Origin: Peromyscus leucopus
Lineage: Eukaryota; Chordata; Mammalia; Rodentia; Cricetidae
NCBI RefSeq assembly: GCF_004664715.2
Contig: NC_051072.1
Span: 36,828,142-36,892,141 of the forward strand
Reading direction: 5' to 3'
Length of the DNA stretch: 64,000 nucleotides
The first letter of the stretch is position 1. Each line of letters starts with the position of its first letter. Of the stretch, positions 20,206-31,649 are shown piece after piece. A program made the position numbers and the translations under genes. The notes beneath the pieces are model-generated. The model had not been told where the DNA came from. It searched no databases and saw only the letters and a list, made by a program, of their open reading frames with translations.

Positions 20206-21769
20206 ATATTCATTTAACGAGATGGATCTAGTAAACCATTAGACGTATATAAACCAGAACACTACCCAACTGTAAAGGGAGATCGGAAACTCTATACAGG
20301 CGTCTCCATAGAAACAGAAGAGCAAGGTACAGAAAAGCACGTTCCATGGTCAGACTGAATACGAAGGGACAGTGCTGAAAGACTTAAACTCTGCAAGGAC
20401 ACACAAGATTCTGGGGAAACAGCGTGGGGAACAAGTTTTCAGATGGAAATACAATCAAGACGAGGACTTTTGCTGTTTCACTTTTGTGATTTTTGAATTC
20501 TGAATCACTTGAGGATGCATTCTAATCAATTAAAAGCATCTTAAATGGCAAGTCTGTGTTTTCTGTATGTAATAGTTGACCTTTTCATTATTACTTGGTC
20601 TCTACTTACATTTTCTCTTCCTTCCCTCCCTCCCTCCCCCTCCTCCTCCCTCCCTCCCTCCCTCTCTTTCTATCATACACATTCACAATAGGCTATGCCG
20701 TCAAGCCAACTACTTCTGTGGAGAACAGGGGCCATTCTACACTGGGTCTCTGTGTCAGGTGGACACATCGTAACTTCAGAAATGCTCAGCTGGGAAACTC
20801 CCACACCCTCTAGACGGGAGAAGATGGAGACATCTGTTCTGCTGACTACTCACTTATCAGGCCCTTGATCGTGAGCTACCATCACCCACCAATTACTGAA
20901 AAAAAATTCTTCTCTGCCCCATTCAGTATCATTTACTAAACAGCAGCGACATTCAGGAGCTGTGGGTCTGTCGTGACCACTGTATCATTTTCTGCCCTTT
21001 CCACTTGCTTCCTGAATAGTCTCTTGTTTCCTTCTTTCTGGGCAGTCTGTTTATCCTCTCCTCCATTGTGAAATGCTGCATCTCTCTAATGAGCCTCATC
21101 CTGTGTTTGACAGACATTTTCTGTTTTGGCAAGGTAAAATTGATCGGCGAATTAGACACATGCAAATCCCCTCTCCATAAAGCCCACTGCAGAGAAAGAT
21201 TCGAACGCTGTCCAATTCCTCGCAGATAATAACTTGGGAAACAGTTTTAACGGCCAGATGAATTCTAAATGGAGGGCTCTGTTTAAACGTCACAATCCAC
21301 AAACAGAAGCCCAGTGCAGACATCCTGCCTTCTGACCCGACTTTTGCCATTGGAAGCATTTAGGAGTATGCTGGTATTTATTTGCTGGATTTCTCTTCTC
21401 TTCTGAAAAGGAGATGGAGTGGGTGTACTCACAGCAGGAGGGCTAGACAGCCCCTTCACGCTCCGCTGCCCCTGGGACCCTGTGGAAAACCTAACCAAGT
21501 CTCTGGTAGCTCATTGACTTTCCAAGTGGAGCCTGGTTAAATTCTGAATTCAACGACTCTAAACTGAATATCTCTGTGAGCCAGGCTAAGGAGGTAGGGG
21601 GCTCAAGACTATGAAGTTGCATTTTCAATTTTCATCTCACAGACTTACAGACATTATGGAAAAAATAAATTGAAAAGACTTTAGAAATATGTAGATTTAG
21701 GATCAGTAACATGGGGCTCAGAGAAAGCATCAGAGGTCATGAAGGGATGACAGACGACACAGGGGATGT
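20206..21769. other. Mostly unassigned unique DNA with (TCCC)n
   Basis: A TCCC-rich pyrimidine tract spans about 20616-20670. The 20225-20545 part has a faint L1-like feel ('gtatataaaccagaacactac') that is too weak to call. No gene was found. Confidence 0.4.
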
Positions 21770-21960
21770 GTCGTATGTGTGTGCTATGTTATGCTGTGGT
21801 GACAATGAACCCCCAAAACAAAGCAGCCTCTGCAGCAAAGGCTTATTCCTTCCACGTGCCACATGATAATCCAAGACTGTCTGGGGACACTGGTCCTGTG
21901 TTACTACTATGCTAACTGCTGGGACTGAGGGAAAACCACGTTGGGAGTGTCGCCGACCCA
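21770..21960 (-). repeat. Possible MLT1-like LTR fragment (antisense)
   Basis: TGTTATGCTGTGGTGACAAT, 'aaacaaagcagcctctgcag' and AAAGGCTTATTCCTTCCACG resemble the antisense MLT1 start ('tgctgtgataacaaac..caaaggtttatttc'). It is short and diverged. Confidence 0.35.
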
Positions 21961-23400
21961 CCACACAAGGGAAAGACCCTCCATCTGAGAAGGATCACAC
22001 TTCTGCTCACCTGCCATTGCTCAATGCCTGCATTCAAAAGGTTAAGAAGTCAAAGCCTTCTTTGAGGAGGCAAACGACATTGGAACTCCGTGTGCTTCAG
22101 AGACAGGGAGCCCTGAGAACTGCCAGGAAAATTCCGTGTGAGCCGGTTTGTGCGCATGCTCCTGGGTATAGCTTCACAGCCTTCAGTATATTTCCAAAAG
22201 GGGTCTCAGACCACCTTCCCACAAAGTTAAGAAACAACGGTGTAAGCCCAAACTTCTTATTTTACAGAAGAAAGGACATGAAAGCCAAATCTTTAAACAA
22301 CTTGCCAAAACCCAAAACAATGTCCCTCACTTGCCAAAACAGCCCTTAATTGGGAACAGAACCAGTCCCGGCCAGTGCTAGGCAAAGACCGTACTCGCAG
22401 GCACCGCAGACGCCTCCAGCCCGTGCTTTACCCTCTCCGCGTCCAAATTTAATTTAGAGAGGAAGAAAAGAGGTCATGGGAAGGGTCTTTGCTTCCTGTA
22501 GGTTTCAAATCCCAAACGGAGGCTGGAAACTGGTAAAGGATCCTCCTTGGAAACTTTTGAAAAATAACTCATTTGAAAAGATCCCAATGCCAAGAAAAAC
22601 GTGACCCTGCCCCCCGCTGTCTGCTTTCCCCGGGGGGGGCTCTTTCCTCCTGTCAGGTAACCTGGGCTTCCATGGTATTATTCCAGCTTCCTCACATCTC
22701 CAGCTGAGCTTCCCGTCGTGTGTGGGGGGGTAGGGGTGGGGGGGATACCAAAGGCCTTATCCTGGAAGAACTGGTTTTTCCATCTCCTCTTTGGAAGACC
22801 ATGTGTTTTCCTTAATTCATTCTCCGCTCCCCCCCCCCCCCCCCCCCCCCGTCACCTACCTTTTCTTTACCCCCACTTCCAGCTCAGGCTCATCTATCAT
22901 CCAGCTTCTCAACCAGCTATACCCATGGTTCATTTCAGCCTTAAAAAAAAAAAAAAAAAGGTTGAATTTCCTCTTTTGACCTTCTCGGTTTAAGGACCTC
23001 CCTCCCCTTTGTCCAAGTGCCGCAGATAGGCACGAAGAAATGTTAACGGTTCTCTCAAGCCTCTGTTCTCTTCCTGCAGGCTTGAGGCACTAATTTCCCA
23101 GAATTTCCCAGTCTCTCTCTCTCTCCCTGGCACGTGCTATCTGTTTTCTATGCTGCAATTTGTGTTCACTGTAACGGAGGCTCAGACAACCGAGCATTAA
23201 ATGCACAATGTGTGGAAGTTCTTGAATGTCAGGATAGACGGAAAAGAAGACATTGTTTAGAGAATTGTAAGATTGTAGGGAGGCAGAGATGCAAGAACAC
23301 CACCTCCCTTTAGTTTTTTGTTTCCCAAAGAATTTGGGGATGCTAAATGAGAATTGAAAAGTGCAGCTACATCTCGAAGCATTAAAGAAAAGAGCTGTTC
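21961..23400. other. Unassigned unique DNA with poly-C and poly-A runs
   Basis: A run of 22 C lies at 22829-22850 and a run of about 17 A near 22941-22957. CpGs cluster modestly at 22385-22445. The 146-aa frame at 21909-22349 starts in the LTR-like piece and has no domain. Confidence 0.4.
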
Positions 23401-23403
23401 TTA

Positions 23404-23609
23404 TTAAATCGGTGCCAAGTCGACGTTCACGGTGAAGTCTCCGCCCTCATCCCCACTTGAATCTTTACAGGACAACAAGGAAAGAAAACAGAGCAGCAGA
23501 CAGGGAAGTGAGTGTGGAGACAGAAGTCTCAGGCAGCTAAAATAAAAGTATCTTACCATTGCCAACTGAAAGAGACCTGTGCCGTCCTGGGAACACAGGC
23601 TCGAGCTCC
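23404..23609 (-). other. Possible pair of spliced terminal exons (minus strand)
   Basis: On the minus strand, a CAATG|GTAAGA donor (GTAAGA at 23556-23551) is followed 94 bp later by a strong acceptor with a pyrimidine-rich tract (CTGTTTTCTTTCC...TGTAAAG, ending at 23463). The downstream segment reads DSSGDEGGDFTVNVDLAPI and then a stop codon (23406-23404), if the codon is joined G|AT across the intron. The upstream exon would be short, bounded by an AG near 23577-23592. The peptide is not one I recognise. A 94-bp intron is near the lower limit, and no poly(A) signal is obvious. Chance splice-like motifs are the main alternative. Confidence 0.2.
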
Positions 23610-25366
23610 CTCGGGGAAGGGTCCTAAGTAGACGTTTCACAGGATGTGATGATAAGGCTACTTTAGAGATCAGCGTAGCCCAAACATCCAGTCAGGGCTG
23701 GTACCCGAAGTCCGATGCGAGGTCCACACATATAAATCTGGAGAAGGTGCACACTGCTTCACGTTGGTTTCCTCCATCTCCCTCTATGGCCAACTTCTCT
23801 TTCTCTAAACTGCTGACTATTTTGATTCTCTAAGGGTTTACCTTTTTGTCCCTGCTCCCCCTCTCCCCCTAAAAATAGATGCAGCTAGGGAGAAAACGTG
23901 ATTTTTGTGCATCACCAATATTGAGTGGGGGCAGATTTTTGGAGGCTGAATCTCCCGAATCCCTCCAATCACACAGTGAGGAGGGGAGTGGGAGAGGAAA
24001 TGGGCCTTCGAACACCGGGTTTGAATAGCTTGGGGGTGGTAGGGAGTGGACGGAGAAGAATCACCCTAGTGCAAGTTAGCTGGGGTTTCCCCAGAAAACA
24101 CCTTATTGACCCCTCCCTCCCCACCTAAGATGTAGTCTACACTGACTCAGCCCATGAAACTTCTCACTTCTAGGGAGATAACCATGTGCCCTGTGCCCTG
24201 CACACAGCATAGTAAGGACAGAAAGAATTCTGTTGGAGAAATTATTCTGTGAAAACAATATAAAGAAAGAAAAATAATTGATTTCTCAAAGCCAGCAAAG
24301 AGAGACAGGAAACTGGCGTGATGGAGTCAGATAGCCATGAGTTCCAGGATCTTTTTAATTCAGGCCATCAGACTCCAGCTCTTAGCTGGTATGGACATTC
24401 TCTAGCATCAGCTCTTTAAAACCGTGCTCATCAGTACCAAGCCTGAGCCCAGGCCTACTGGACTCTTGGTAGGACACAAGAGTTGGGTTTTTTTTCTCAA
24501 ATACGTTCATGAACCAAGTCCCCGGTCCTGTCTCATCTTCAGCCTGGCCCAAGATCTCTGGAGAACATGTAGGTGGCCATCAGCCTGAGAACTAATCATC
24601 AACATCTTAGTCATCCCATCAGACAGCAAAGTCCACAGTCCATAAACTTTGACTTGTTTCCCTCCTCCATCAAGACCTCGCTGGGGAATTCCAGCTGAGG
24701 CACTCCATTAACTCACTTATAAACAAGCCCTTCCCCCAGCCAGGACGCTGGAAAGAGACTATTTTCTTCCAACAGTGTCTGTTTGTGTCTAAATATAGAC
24801 ACAAATGAGAACCGAAACCCAGGGCTGATAACAATACTTTGGTTGATTCTTTTGAGGACATTATCAGCAGGAAAATCAAAGAGTCTGCTCATTTGGGGTG
24901 AGCATTGGGGCAGGGAGGGGGGGGAGTGTCAGAGATTTGAGAAAGCAGCCAAGTCCCAAAGCCAAAGGCATCATTTGACTTCAATCCTGTTCTGAAGACT
25001 GGTTGACTTCTAACAAGGTCTGTTTTTATTATGAAAGAAAATCAACTGATCCTTTAGGGGAATATTCTTGTAAATTAGGTCAAACCATCAGTCTTGGTGA
25101 TCCTAAAACTTGGAGTATTTCAGGGGTTTTTGAGAACACACAGGTAGAGACTGTATTAAAATAGAAGACCTAAATCTTGAACTAAGGGACATGCAGGACC
25201 AAGTAGGGAAAGATGTTTTCCTTTCTTTTTTGGATACTTGTCTGTTATTGGATGTTGACTTGACTCATCCTTTGTGAGTGGAGTCTTGTCAGTTGCAGAG
25301 ACTGTCACAGAAGGAAGCTGTTCTCCTATTCTGAGACTAGGATTAAAATCAAGAATTGGGGAAGAG
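23610..25366. other. Repeat-poor unique DNA
   Basis: About 1.75 kb has no recognised repeat or gene. It contains a perfect 10-bp-stem hairpin at 24782-24805 (TTTGTGTCTA / TAGACACAAA, loop AATA). Confidence 0.45.
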
Positions 25367-25532
25367 GCTGACCAGTGGTGGCGCACGCCTTTAATCCCAG
25401 CACGCAGGAGGCAGAGGCAGATGGATATCTGAGTTCGAGGCCAGCCTGGTCTAGAGAGTGAGTTCCAGGACAGCCAGGAGATACACAGAGAAAGCCTGTC
25501 TCGAAAACAAAACCAAAAACAAAACAAAAAAG
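25367..25532 (+). repeat. B1 SINE
   Basis: Full-length B1: GTGGTGGCGCACGCCTTTAA, TCCCAGCACGCAGGAGGCAG, 'gagttcgaggccagcctgg', 'gtgagttccaggacagccag', CAGAGAAAGCCTGTCTCG and an A-rich tail with ACAAAACCAAAAAC. Loosely similar flanks (ATTGGGGAAG and AATGGGAAG) could be a degraded target-site duplication. Confidence 0.95.
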
Positions 25533-25774
25533 AAATGGGAAGTAAAGTAGTTCCCTCTGTTCGAAGCACAGCGCAGAGCTATCAACCATATCTGCTCCTC
25601 TCTCCTCTTGTCCCAGTGAGAGAGTCATGGGAGGCTGTGAGCAAACCAGCTGGTTCATGCTGTCCAAAGACAGTAGAAAGCAATAACCAGAGATACCACA
25701 TGAGAATCACACTGATGTTTGGATGTACCCTGTGGACCATCTGGGGTTGGTTGACTTAAGTTACAGCAGGAATC

Positions 25775-26118
25775 TGTGAACTATTCCCATACACATTCAA
25801 GTTTTAGATGCTTGGTCCCTAGCCAGAAGTGTCATTATGGGAGGTTCCATAAACCTTGGGAGATGGAGTCTAGTTGGAAGAAGAAGGTCACTAAGGGCAG
25901 GTCCTTGTGAGTAGATCAGCCTTGGCTGTTTCCTATCTTACTGTGTTTCCTGATCGGCCATGATATGAACAGCTATCCTCTGTCACACGTCCCTTCTGCC
26001 CTGATGTGACACATGGGAACAATTTCCCATGAAGTGAACCATCTGAAGCATTGGTCCAGACACATCTTTCCTCCCTGGTTTCTGTCAAGTATTTTGGTCA
26101 CAGCGATTTAAGAGTTGA
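25775..26118 (+). repeat. MT-type MaLR LTR
   Basis: Forward order typical of rodent MaLRs: TGTGAACTATTCCC, 'gatgcttggtccctagccag', TTATGGGAGGTTCCATAAAC, 'ggagatggagtctagttgg', CACTAAGGGCAGGTCCTTG and the 3' end ATTTTGGTCACAGCGATTTA. No coding capacity. Confidence 0.7.
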
Positions 26119-26664
26119 CCTTACAAAGTGGAGGTCCTGTGTAGGGCCCTAGGGTGGGGCCAGGGCATGAGAGTCTGGATGCAAATTATGCCACTTTCTA
26201 GCAGCTGAGAAAACTAGCACATTATTCTAGATTCCAGCCCTCTCTTTCCAAGTACAACTGATGGACCAGATGATTTGGGAAGGTACATTCTAAAGTTCTG
26301 GCTCTAATCGGAGAGATCCACAGATAGCAGAACATTAAATGCTGGGGGAGATTTTCTTTGGACAGTAAGGCTGCTGGACTGTATCAGAAAAGAATTAAAT
26401 ATTGGTTTGACGGTTCGAGCTATTAATGCAATTAGTCACCACTGGTCCTTACTGAACCCCCAGTGGGTATGAATGTACGGTAATTATGACTGTTCTAGGT
26501 GTTAAGGGTTTTTGAAATGCCTGAGTGGGTGGACTACACTACTTTCAAAATTTACTAGTGTATCCCATCACCCCAGGATTCTTTTGGGGAAACTTTAAAC
26601 AAGGTAAGATTCAGGAATTTTAAGACAGACTTTATTTGTCTTTTACACCTACTATCCTAGCCTC

Positions 26665-26844
26665 TTTTTTTTTTTTTTTTTTTTTTTTTTGTTTTTTTTT
26701 TTTTTTTTTTTTTGAGACAGGGTTTCTCTGTGTAGCCTTTCCTGGATCTTGCTCTGTAGCCTAGGCTGGCCTCGAACTCACAGAGATCCGCCTGTCTCTG
26801 CCTCCCGAGTGCTGGGATTAAAGGCGTGCGCCACCACCACCTGG
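26665..26844 (-). repeat. B1 SINE (antisense) with long A-tail
   Basis: A T-run with one G interruption (about 26665-26713, the antisense A-tail) is followed by GAGACAGGGTTTCTCTGTGT, CTAGGCTGGCCTCGAACTCA, CAGAGATCCGCCTGTCTCTG, GTGCTGGGATTAAAGGCGTG and CCACCACCACCTGG. It is flanked by a perfect 9-bp target-site duplication CCTAGCCTC (26656-26664 and 26845-26853), so insertion was relatively recent. Confidence 0.95.
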
Positions 26845-26853
26845 CCTAGCCTC

Positions 26854-27261
26854 CATTTTAAAAGAAATGTGTACTGAAGAAGAACAGGAGCCCGGGTAGT
26901 ATTTGTGATGGAGGCAAGAGCTCCTATATTCAATCAGTAGAAGAGAGTGAGATGGTCTTGGACTCTTGTGGAAAAAGGTGAAGTTGCTCTTAAATGTTTG
27001 ATAACTGTTTAAGGGGCCAGTGAGTTCCCCAAAAGGGCATAGTTGAAGCCTATAAGGCCACCTTTCAGAAAACTTTTCCTATCACTCCGAGCACACTACA
27101 CACTCTCAGACAGACTGCCAGATGAAAGCATATGATGATAATTCACAAGGGACAAAACACTTTCCAGCACTGAGATGTACAGTGGCAGAGGACTCCAAGG
27201 TAACATCCGCAGTTAACAGCAAAATCAGGTCCAGAGTCCATGCTCCCTGTATTGATCTACT
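26854..27261. other. Unassigned unique DNA
   Basis: No repeat or gene is recognised. Confidence 0.4.
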
Positions 27262-27610
27262 GAGGGGTCCATACAAAATACTGCAGGTGGGTGGCTTAAA
27301 TAATGGGAACTTATATCATAGTACTACCGTCTGGAAGACTAAAGGTATCGGTAAGATTAGGGAAGTTGGGGTGTTTTTTTTGTTGTTGTTGTTTTCTTGG
27401 CTTATAATGCTCAGTATATCACCATGATTTTGTTGGTCTTTCCTCTGTGTGTGTCCATCCACGAGCTCTTTCTTTTTATAAGGCACCAGTTACGTTTCAT
27501 TAGAGTCTCACCTGTAAGACCTCACTTAAATAGTTAGGGCCCAAAGGTTCCATCTCCGAGTACAGCCACACCCACCCAATGTGAGGAGCACGTGAATTTA
27601 TAGGGAATGG
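27262..27610 (-). repeat. MLT1-type MaLR LTR (antisense)
   Basis: An antisense MLT1 pattern is clear: 'catacaaaatactgcaggtg', GGTGGCTTAAATAATGGGAA, CTTTCCTCTGTGTGTGTCCA, TTTTATAAGGCACCAGTTAC, 'agacctcacttaaatagtta' and TTCCATCTCCGAGTACAGCC. A GTT trinucleotide run near 27380 replaces part of the element. A 101-aa frame here is a shadow. Confidence 0.75.
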
Positions 27611-27901
27611 GGTCCAGTGTGTTACATTTCCAGGCTTCCCATCTTGGTTCTCTCTATAACAGCACACTACACGCTGGCTAGCAGCAAAAGCAACCAGGGA
27701 TATTTAGAGGTATTTAATAAAAGGCAAGGAAAAGATCAATGCTTTCCCATTTCCTTATTTTAATCTTATTTGGGGACTCATTGAAAACCCAGCTTTTGGC
27801 CTCCTCTATAATTTACAGTCTTTAGTATTTGTATTGGATATTTTATCCTGAAGGAGAAGTAGAAATGCAGTAGTTTCCTGTTTCATTAGATATTTGAAGG
27901 C

Positions 27902-28311
27902 TGTCTTAGTTAGGGTTTCTATTGCTGTGAAGAGACACCATGACTGTGGCAATTCTCATAAAGGAAAACATTTAATTGAATGGCTTGCTTACAGTTCGGA
28001 GGTGTAGTCCATTATTGTCATGGTGGGACATCGGTGACATGCAGGCAGACACAGTGCTAGAGAGGAGCTGAGAGTCCTGCATCTTGCAGGCAACAGGAAG
28101 TAAACTGTCTCACTGGGCGTGGCTTGAGCATATATGAGACCTCAAAGCCCGCCTCCATAGTGACACACTTCCTCCAATAAGACCACACCTAATCCAACAA
28201 GGTCATACCTCCTAATAGTGTCACTCCCTTTGGAGGCCATACCTGAGAAAGTAGGGTTGGATAACAACTATCTGGCACATGGGATATGATTCTCTTTTAA
28301 CCCACCTTGGA
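27902..28311 (-). repeat. MT-type MaLR LTR (antisense) with 5-bp target-site duplication
   Basis: Antisense rodent MaLR: TGTCTTAGTTAGGGTTTCTA, TTGCTGTGAAGAGACACCAT, GGAAAACATTTAATTGAATG, 'ctgcatcttgcaggcaacag', CTCAAAGCCCGCCTCCATAG, ACACACTTCCTCCAATAAGA. AAGGC flanks both sides (27897-27901 and 28312-28316), the 5-bp duplication expected for ERVL/MaLR integration. The far end is degraded. Confidence 0.85.
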
Positions 28312-28439
28312 AAGGCATTAGTTATCAATCATGGTAGTCACTGAACATCACTCCAGAGTGCACTCATGATAGTGCTCCGTGTATGACTTTTCTTAAAGAG
28401 TATATGAGATGAAATGATAAAAATAATGTTGCCAATGGC

Positions 28440-28563
28440 TGGCACTGTGTGTCTGCCAAGGGACAAATACTGTTCAAAAACTCTCCACTGAGACACAGCT
28501 ACACAATGAAACCTGGGAGGAACTAGGATTTGAACTCAGAACACTTGGCTCCAAAGCAACAAT
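28440..28563 (-). repeat. MIR SINE (antisense)
   Basis: 'gagacacagctacacaatga', GAACTAGGATTTGAACTCAG and ACACTTGGCTCCAAAGC follow the antisense MIR core ('cacacagctagtaagtggcagagc..ggatttgaacccag..tgactcc'). Confidence 0.6.
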
Positions 28564-29832
28564 CGTCTTCACTTTGACCTGCTGCTTGTCCTCCTTCCTT
28601 GGAGAGTTATCCCACATGACTCCTGCGACAGAACCAAAGAAATGAAGGAATGTTGCGAACAGCCAACTTGGGTCAATATAAGAAAACAATTTTTTGAAAA
28701 ATGAAGTCACTCCAATAGCAGTATTGAGAGTTGCTTACAGTATTCGGCTTCCTTCATTTGAGACATCCAAGCAAAGTTGTAGAACTGTCTGTCAGGGTGT
28801 TGTGCACCTAATTCCTGAGTTGAATAAAGAAGGGAGAGAGCTGGATTACAAATTCCCATCTGACTCTGAATCAAAGATCCCTTGATCAAACAATGATGGC
28901 GGAGCTAGATGGACCCATAGGTGACATCCTCCCTGACTCTTTTCTGCCTTTCCCTTCCCTCTAGAACTGGGAAGCAGAAACACTGTTCAAAATTTGAACA
29001 AGACACACAGCATTATTAAAAAAAAAAAAAAAAAAAAAAAAAGACACTCATCAGAGGGCCCATAAAACCCACACAGCCTCAGAATACAGAGTAGTCATGC
29101 AAAACCTCCATTAAATTCTATAAAATCTGTTCCTTTCTTAGTCCGAACAGGTTTACTCCTTTTCTTATCAGCACCTCTCTGGGGGATAGATGTGTTTGTT
29201 AGTTGATGAAGTTGGCCGTGTCTTCAAATATTAACTCTCTCTTTATCTCTCCCCAAGACTGGTATGCTTTGAAAGGCAACCATCCTTCTCTGGAATGTGA
29301 CCTTGGCCATTCCTCACAACAGCAAGGAAAAATGCCATGCCTGTGAGGTTACCGTTTATTGATGGGAAAGGGAATCAAGAGTGTGTACAAGATCATGGGC
29401 CCTGAGAACTCACACGCACCAGGAACTTCGGATCTGTGTCCCATTTGGTCTCAGTTGCTCTTCTCTTCTGAGCAGCTGAGATGTTACACTCAGAACCAAG
29501 AGTGAATGGCCGTGATACTTTTGCACAGCTCCTATGACCCTCTGCTTTAAGACAGTCTGGCTTATTAGCTTGGCCTCATTCCAGCCATGAGTGTAAGTCA
29601 GTTCCCCAGAGTTTAGGGGACATAGGCAGCCAACAAAATAATCCTTCTGGATGGTGGACTTCAGAGACAAACCTGTGCAATCTACACCATGCCTAAGCTC
29701 ACCACTGAACCAGCACACATAGCTTTAATCGAGGCACCCAGGACATTGATGTTTCTGATTATTTTCTGATACCTGAGATGGGGATCAAGATTGATTGTTG
29801 GTCTTGATTAAATCATAAAAAAATAAGGATAA
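28564..29832. other. Unassigned unique DNA with a 27-A run
   Basis: A run of about 27 A (29016-29042) follows a GCATTATT end without any recognisable SINE body. AAGACAC occurs on both sides of the block. No gene was found in this 1.27 kb. A minus-strand 102-aa frame (29410-29718) has no domain. Confidence 0.4.
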
Positions 29833-29981
29833 GGCCAGGCAGTAGTGGTACATATCTTTAATCCCAGCACTTGGGAGGCAGAGGCAGGAGGATTTCTGTG
29901 AGTTCAAGGCTAGCCTGGTCTACAAAGTGAGTTCCAGGACAGGCTCCAAAACTACACAGAGGGCCCTGTCTCAGAAAAAAA
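29833..29981 (+). repeat. B1 SINE with near-perfect target-site duplication
   Basis: Forward B1: GGCCAGGCAGTAGTGGTACA, 'ctttaatcccagcacttggg', GGCAGAGGCAGGAGGATTTC, 'agttcaaggctagcctgg', 'gagttccaggacaggctcc', a CTGTCTCAG end and an A-tail. Flanks AAATAAGGATAA (29821-29832) and AAATAGGGATAA (29982-29993) are a 12-bp duplication with one mismatch. Confidence 0.95.
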
Positions 29982-29993
29982 AAATAGGGATAA

Positions 29994-30379
29994 AAGAAAA
30001 CTCCTTTATAGATGAAGGCTAGTAAGAAACACCCCAGTTAGAGACCCAGGGCAGGACAGGGAGTCCCTGTAATTCACTTACAGGATTAGTTCTGGTGTAT
30101 CTACCAGGGTTGTGGTAACCTGCATTTACAACCTTGTTTACATAGGAATGGTCAAGATCTGTTTTTTGGACTCGACTATTCTACATATCCCAACTAAGCA
30201 CCTAATATCTAGGTTTGAATTAAAAAAAATACAAGTGTAGCTCTGTTGGGAGATTTGGAGCTTAAGCTTCCCTTGAATATTTTTCCAAATGTGTCCTTTA
30301 GCAAAGATCTCATAGATAGGCTCAGGAGGAGTATCAACTACTGTGTGGCAAATATGTAAACACAAACACTTATTTAGAG
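29994..30379. other. Unassigned unique DNA
   Basis: No repeat or gene recognised. Confidence 0.4.
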
Positions 30380-30569
30380 CAGTGGTTCTCAACCTGTGGG
30401 TTGTGACCCCTTTGGGGGTTGCATGTCAAATATTTACATTAAGATTCATAACAACAGCAAAATTACAGTTATGAAGTAGCAATGAAATAATCTTATGGCT
30501 GAGGGTGGTCACCACAATATGAGGAACTGTATTAAAGGGTCTCAGTGTTAGGAAGACTGAGAACCACTG
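30380..30569 (+). mobile_element. URR1-like non-autonomous hAT-Charlie DNA transposon, copy 2
   Basis: 190 bp, the same length as the copy at 4246-4435. Near-perfect terminal inverted repeats CAGTGGTTCTCAACC and GACTGAGAACCACTG bound the element. The interior has AAATTACAGTTATGAAGTAG and ATTAAAGGGTCTCAGTG. The right flank TTCTAGAG fits the nTCTAGAn preference of Charlie-type hATs. The left flank ATTTAGAG matches it at 6 of 8 bases. Confidence 0.9.
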
Positions 30570-30747
30570 TTCTAGAGAGATAATGTCTTAAATATTGAGA
30601 TCTTCAATGAAAAATGTAACAAAAAAAAGATTGTCAGGAAAACTTATTCCCTAATTAAGAAAAAATAATTATGAGTAATACATACATAGTGTAATAAGGT
30701 GAATGACAAGTAACTGACATGCATATCTGTTCTTAGCATTTACTGTG
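30570..30747. other. Unassigned AT-rich DNA
   Basis: Short AT-rich stretch between a hAT element and a MaLR LTR. Nothing recognised. Confidence 0.4.
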
Positions 30748-31614
30748 TGTCTTGGTCACTGTTATATTGCTGTGAAGATACCATGACCAAGGCAACTCTT
30801 ATAAGAGAAATCATTTGCTTTGGGGCTTGCTTACAGGGTCAGAAGTTTAGTCCATTATCATTACGGCAGAGAGCATGGCAGCACACGTGGTGCTGGAGCA
30901 GTAGCTGAGAGCTACATCCTGACCCACAGTCCTCGAAAGAGAGCAAACTGGACCTGGTATGAACTTTTGAATCTTAAAAGCCCACCCCCAGTGACACACT
31001 TCCTCCAACAAGGCCACACCTGTTGTGGGATATTTGATCTCACTGTGAAATTCCAAGGCTGTGTTAATAAAATTAACCTTGGATCAGGGGATGTAGCCAG
31101 TGACTAGTTGACAAGAATTAGCCATAGAGAGTATGGAGGACCCAGCAATGCAGATAAATAGACAGAGAAAGGAGTAGGGAAGGACTTAGAGATTTGGGGT
31201 CCTTTTTGGTTTGTGAGGGTGTGGAGAGGCTCTCTCTTGCTGCCTCTCTGACAGAAAAGGAAGGTCAGCTGGTTGCTTCTCAGTTTCTCTGATCTAGCAG
31301 GTTTTCACCCCAACATCCGACTTCCGAGTCTTTATTGGTAAATAGAACAACTTAGATAAAAATAACATTTGGTAGCCATGGGCAGGCCTGGAAATCCCAC
31401 TAGGCCTTGATCTGGGCAATAGAGTGTGGCCTTCAGGCTGCACAGGTGCAAACAGCAGTTAAAATATCAGTAGAGTCAGGTGCGTTCACTAAGCCACCAG
31501 AAAAAACAGCACACACCTCCTAATCCTTCTAATCCTGCCAAATAGTGCCACACCCTGGTGTCTAAGCATTCAAATATGTGAGCCTATGGAGCCATTCCTA
31601 TTCAAACCACCACA
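30748..31614 (-). repeat. MT-type MaLR LTR (antisense), split by a later LTR
   Basis: Antisense MaLR begins TGTCTTGGTCACTGTTATAT and continues with CCATGACCAAGGCAACTCTT, 'gaagtttagtccattatc' and CACACTTCCTCCAACAAGGC up to 31020. It resumes at 31512-31614 with CTCCTAATCCTTCTAATCC and ends 'ttcaaaccaccaca'. Outer flanks CTGTG (30743-30747) and CCGTG (31615-31619) are a 5-bp duplication with one change. The interruption is the LTR at 31021-31511. Confidence 0.85.
31021..31511 (+). repeat. ERV2-type LTR nested in a MaLR LTR
   Basis: A 491-bp unit begins TGTTGTGGGATATTTG and ends AAAAACAGCA. It is flanked by a perfect 6-bp duplication, CACACC (31015-31020 and 31512-31517). It contains TTAATAAAATTAACC and, near 31290-31340, CTCTGATCTAGCAGG and CACCCCAACATCCG, which parallel the LTR at 60873-61353, so the two are distant relatives. 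About 135 bp at the right end (from about 31377) have no match in that LTR. Confidence 0.8.
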
Positions 31615-31649
31615 CCGTGCATCGACTCATTCTCCGTATCACTTTCTAA

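Noticed and set aside
29016..29042. Processed pseudogene suggested by a 27-A run with AAGACAC on both sides
   Set aside because: No recognisable transcript body precedes the A-run, and the flanking match is short.
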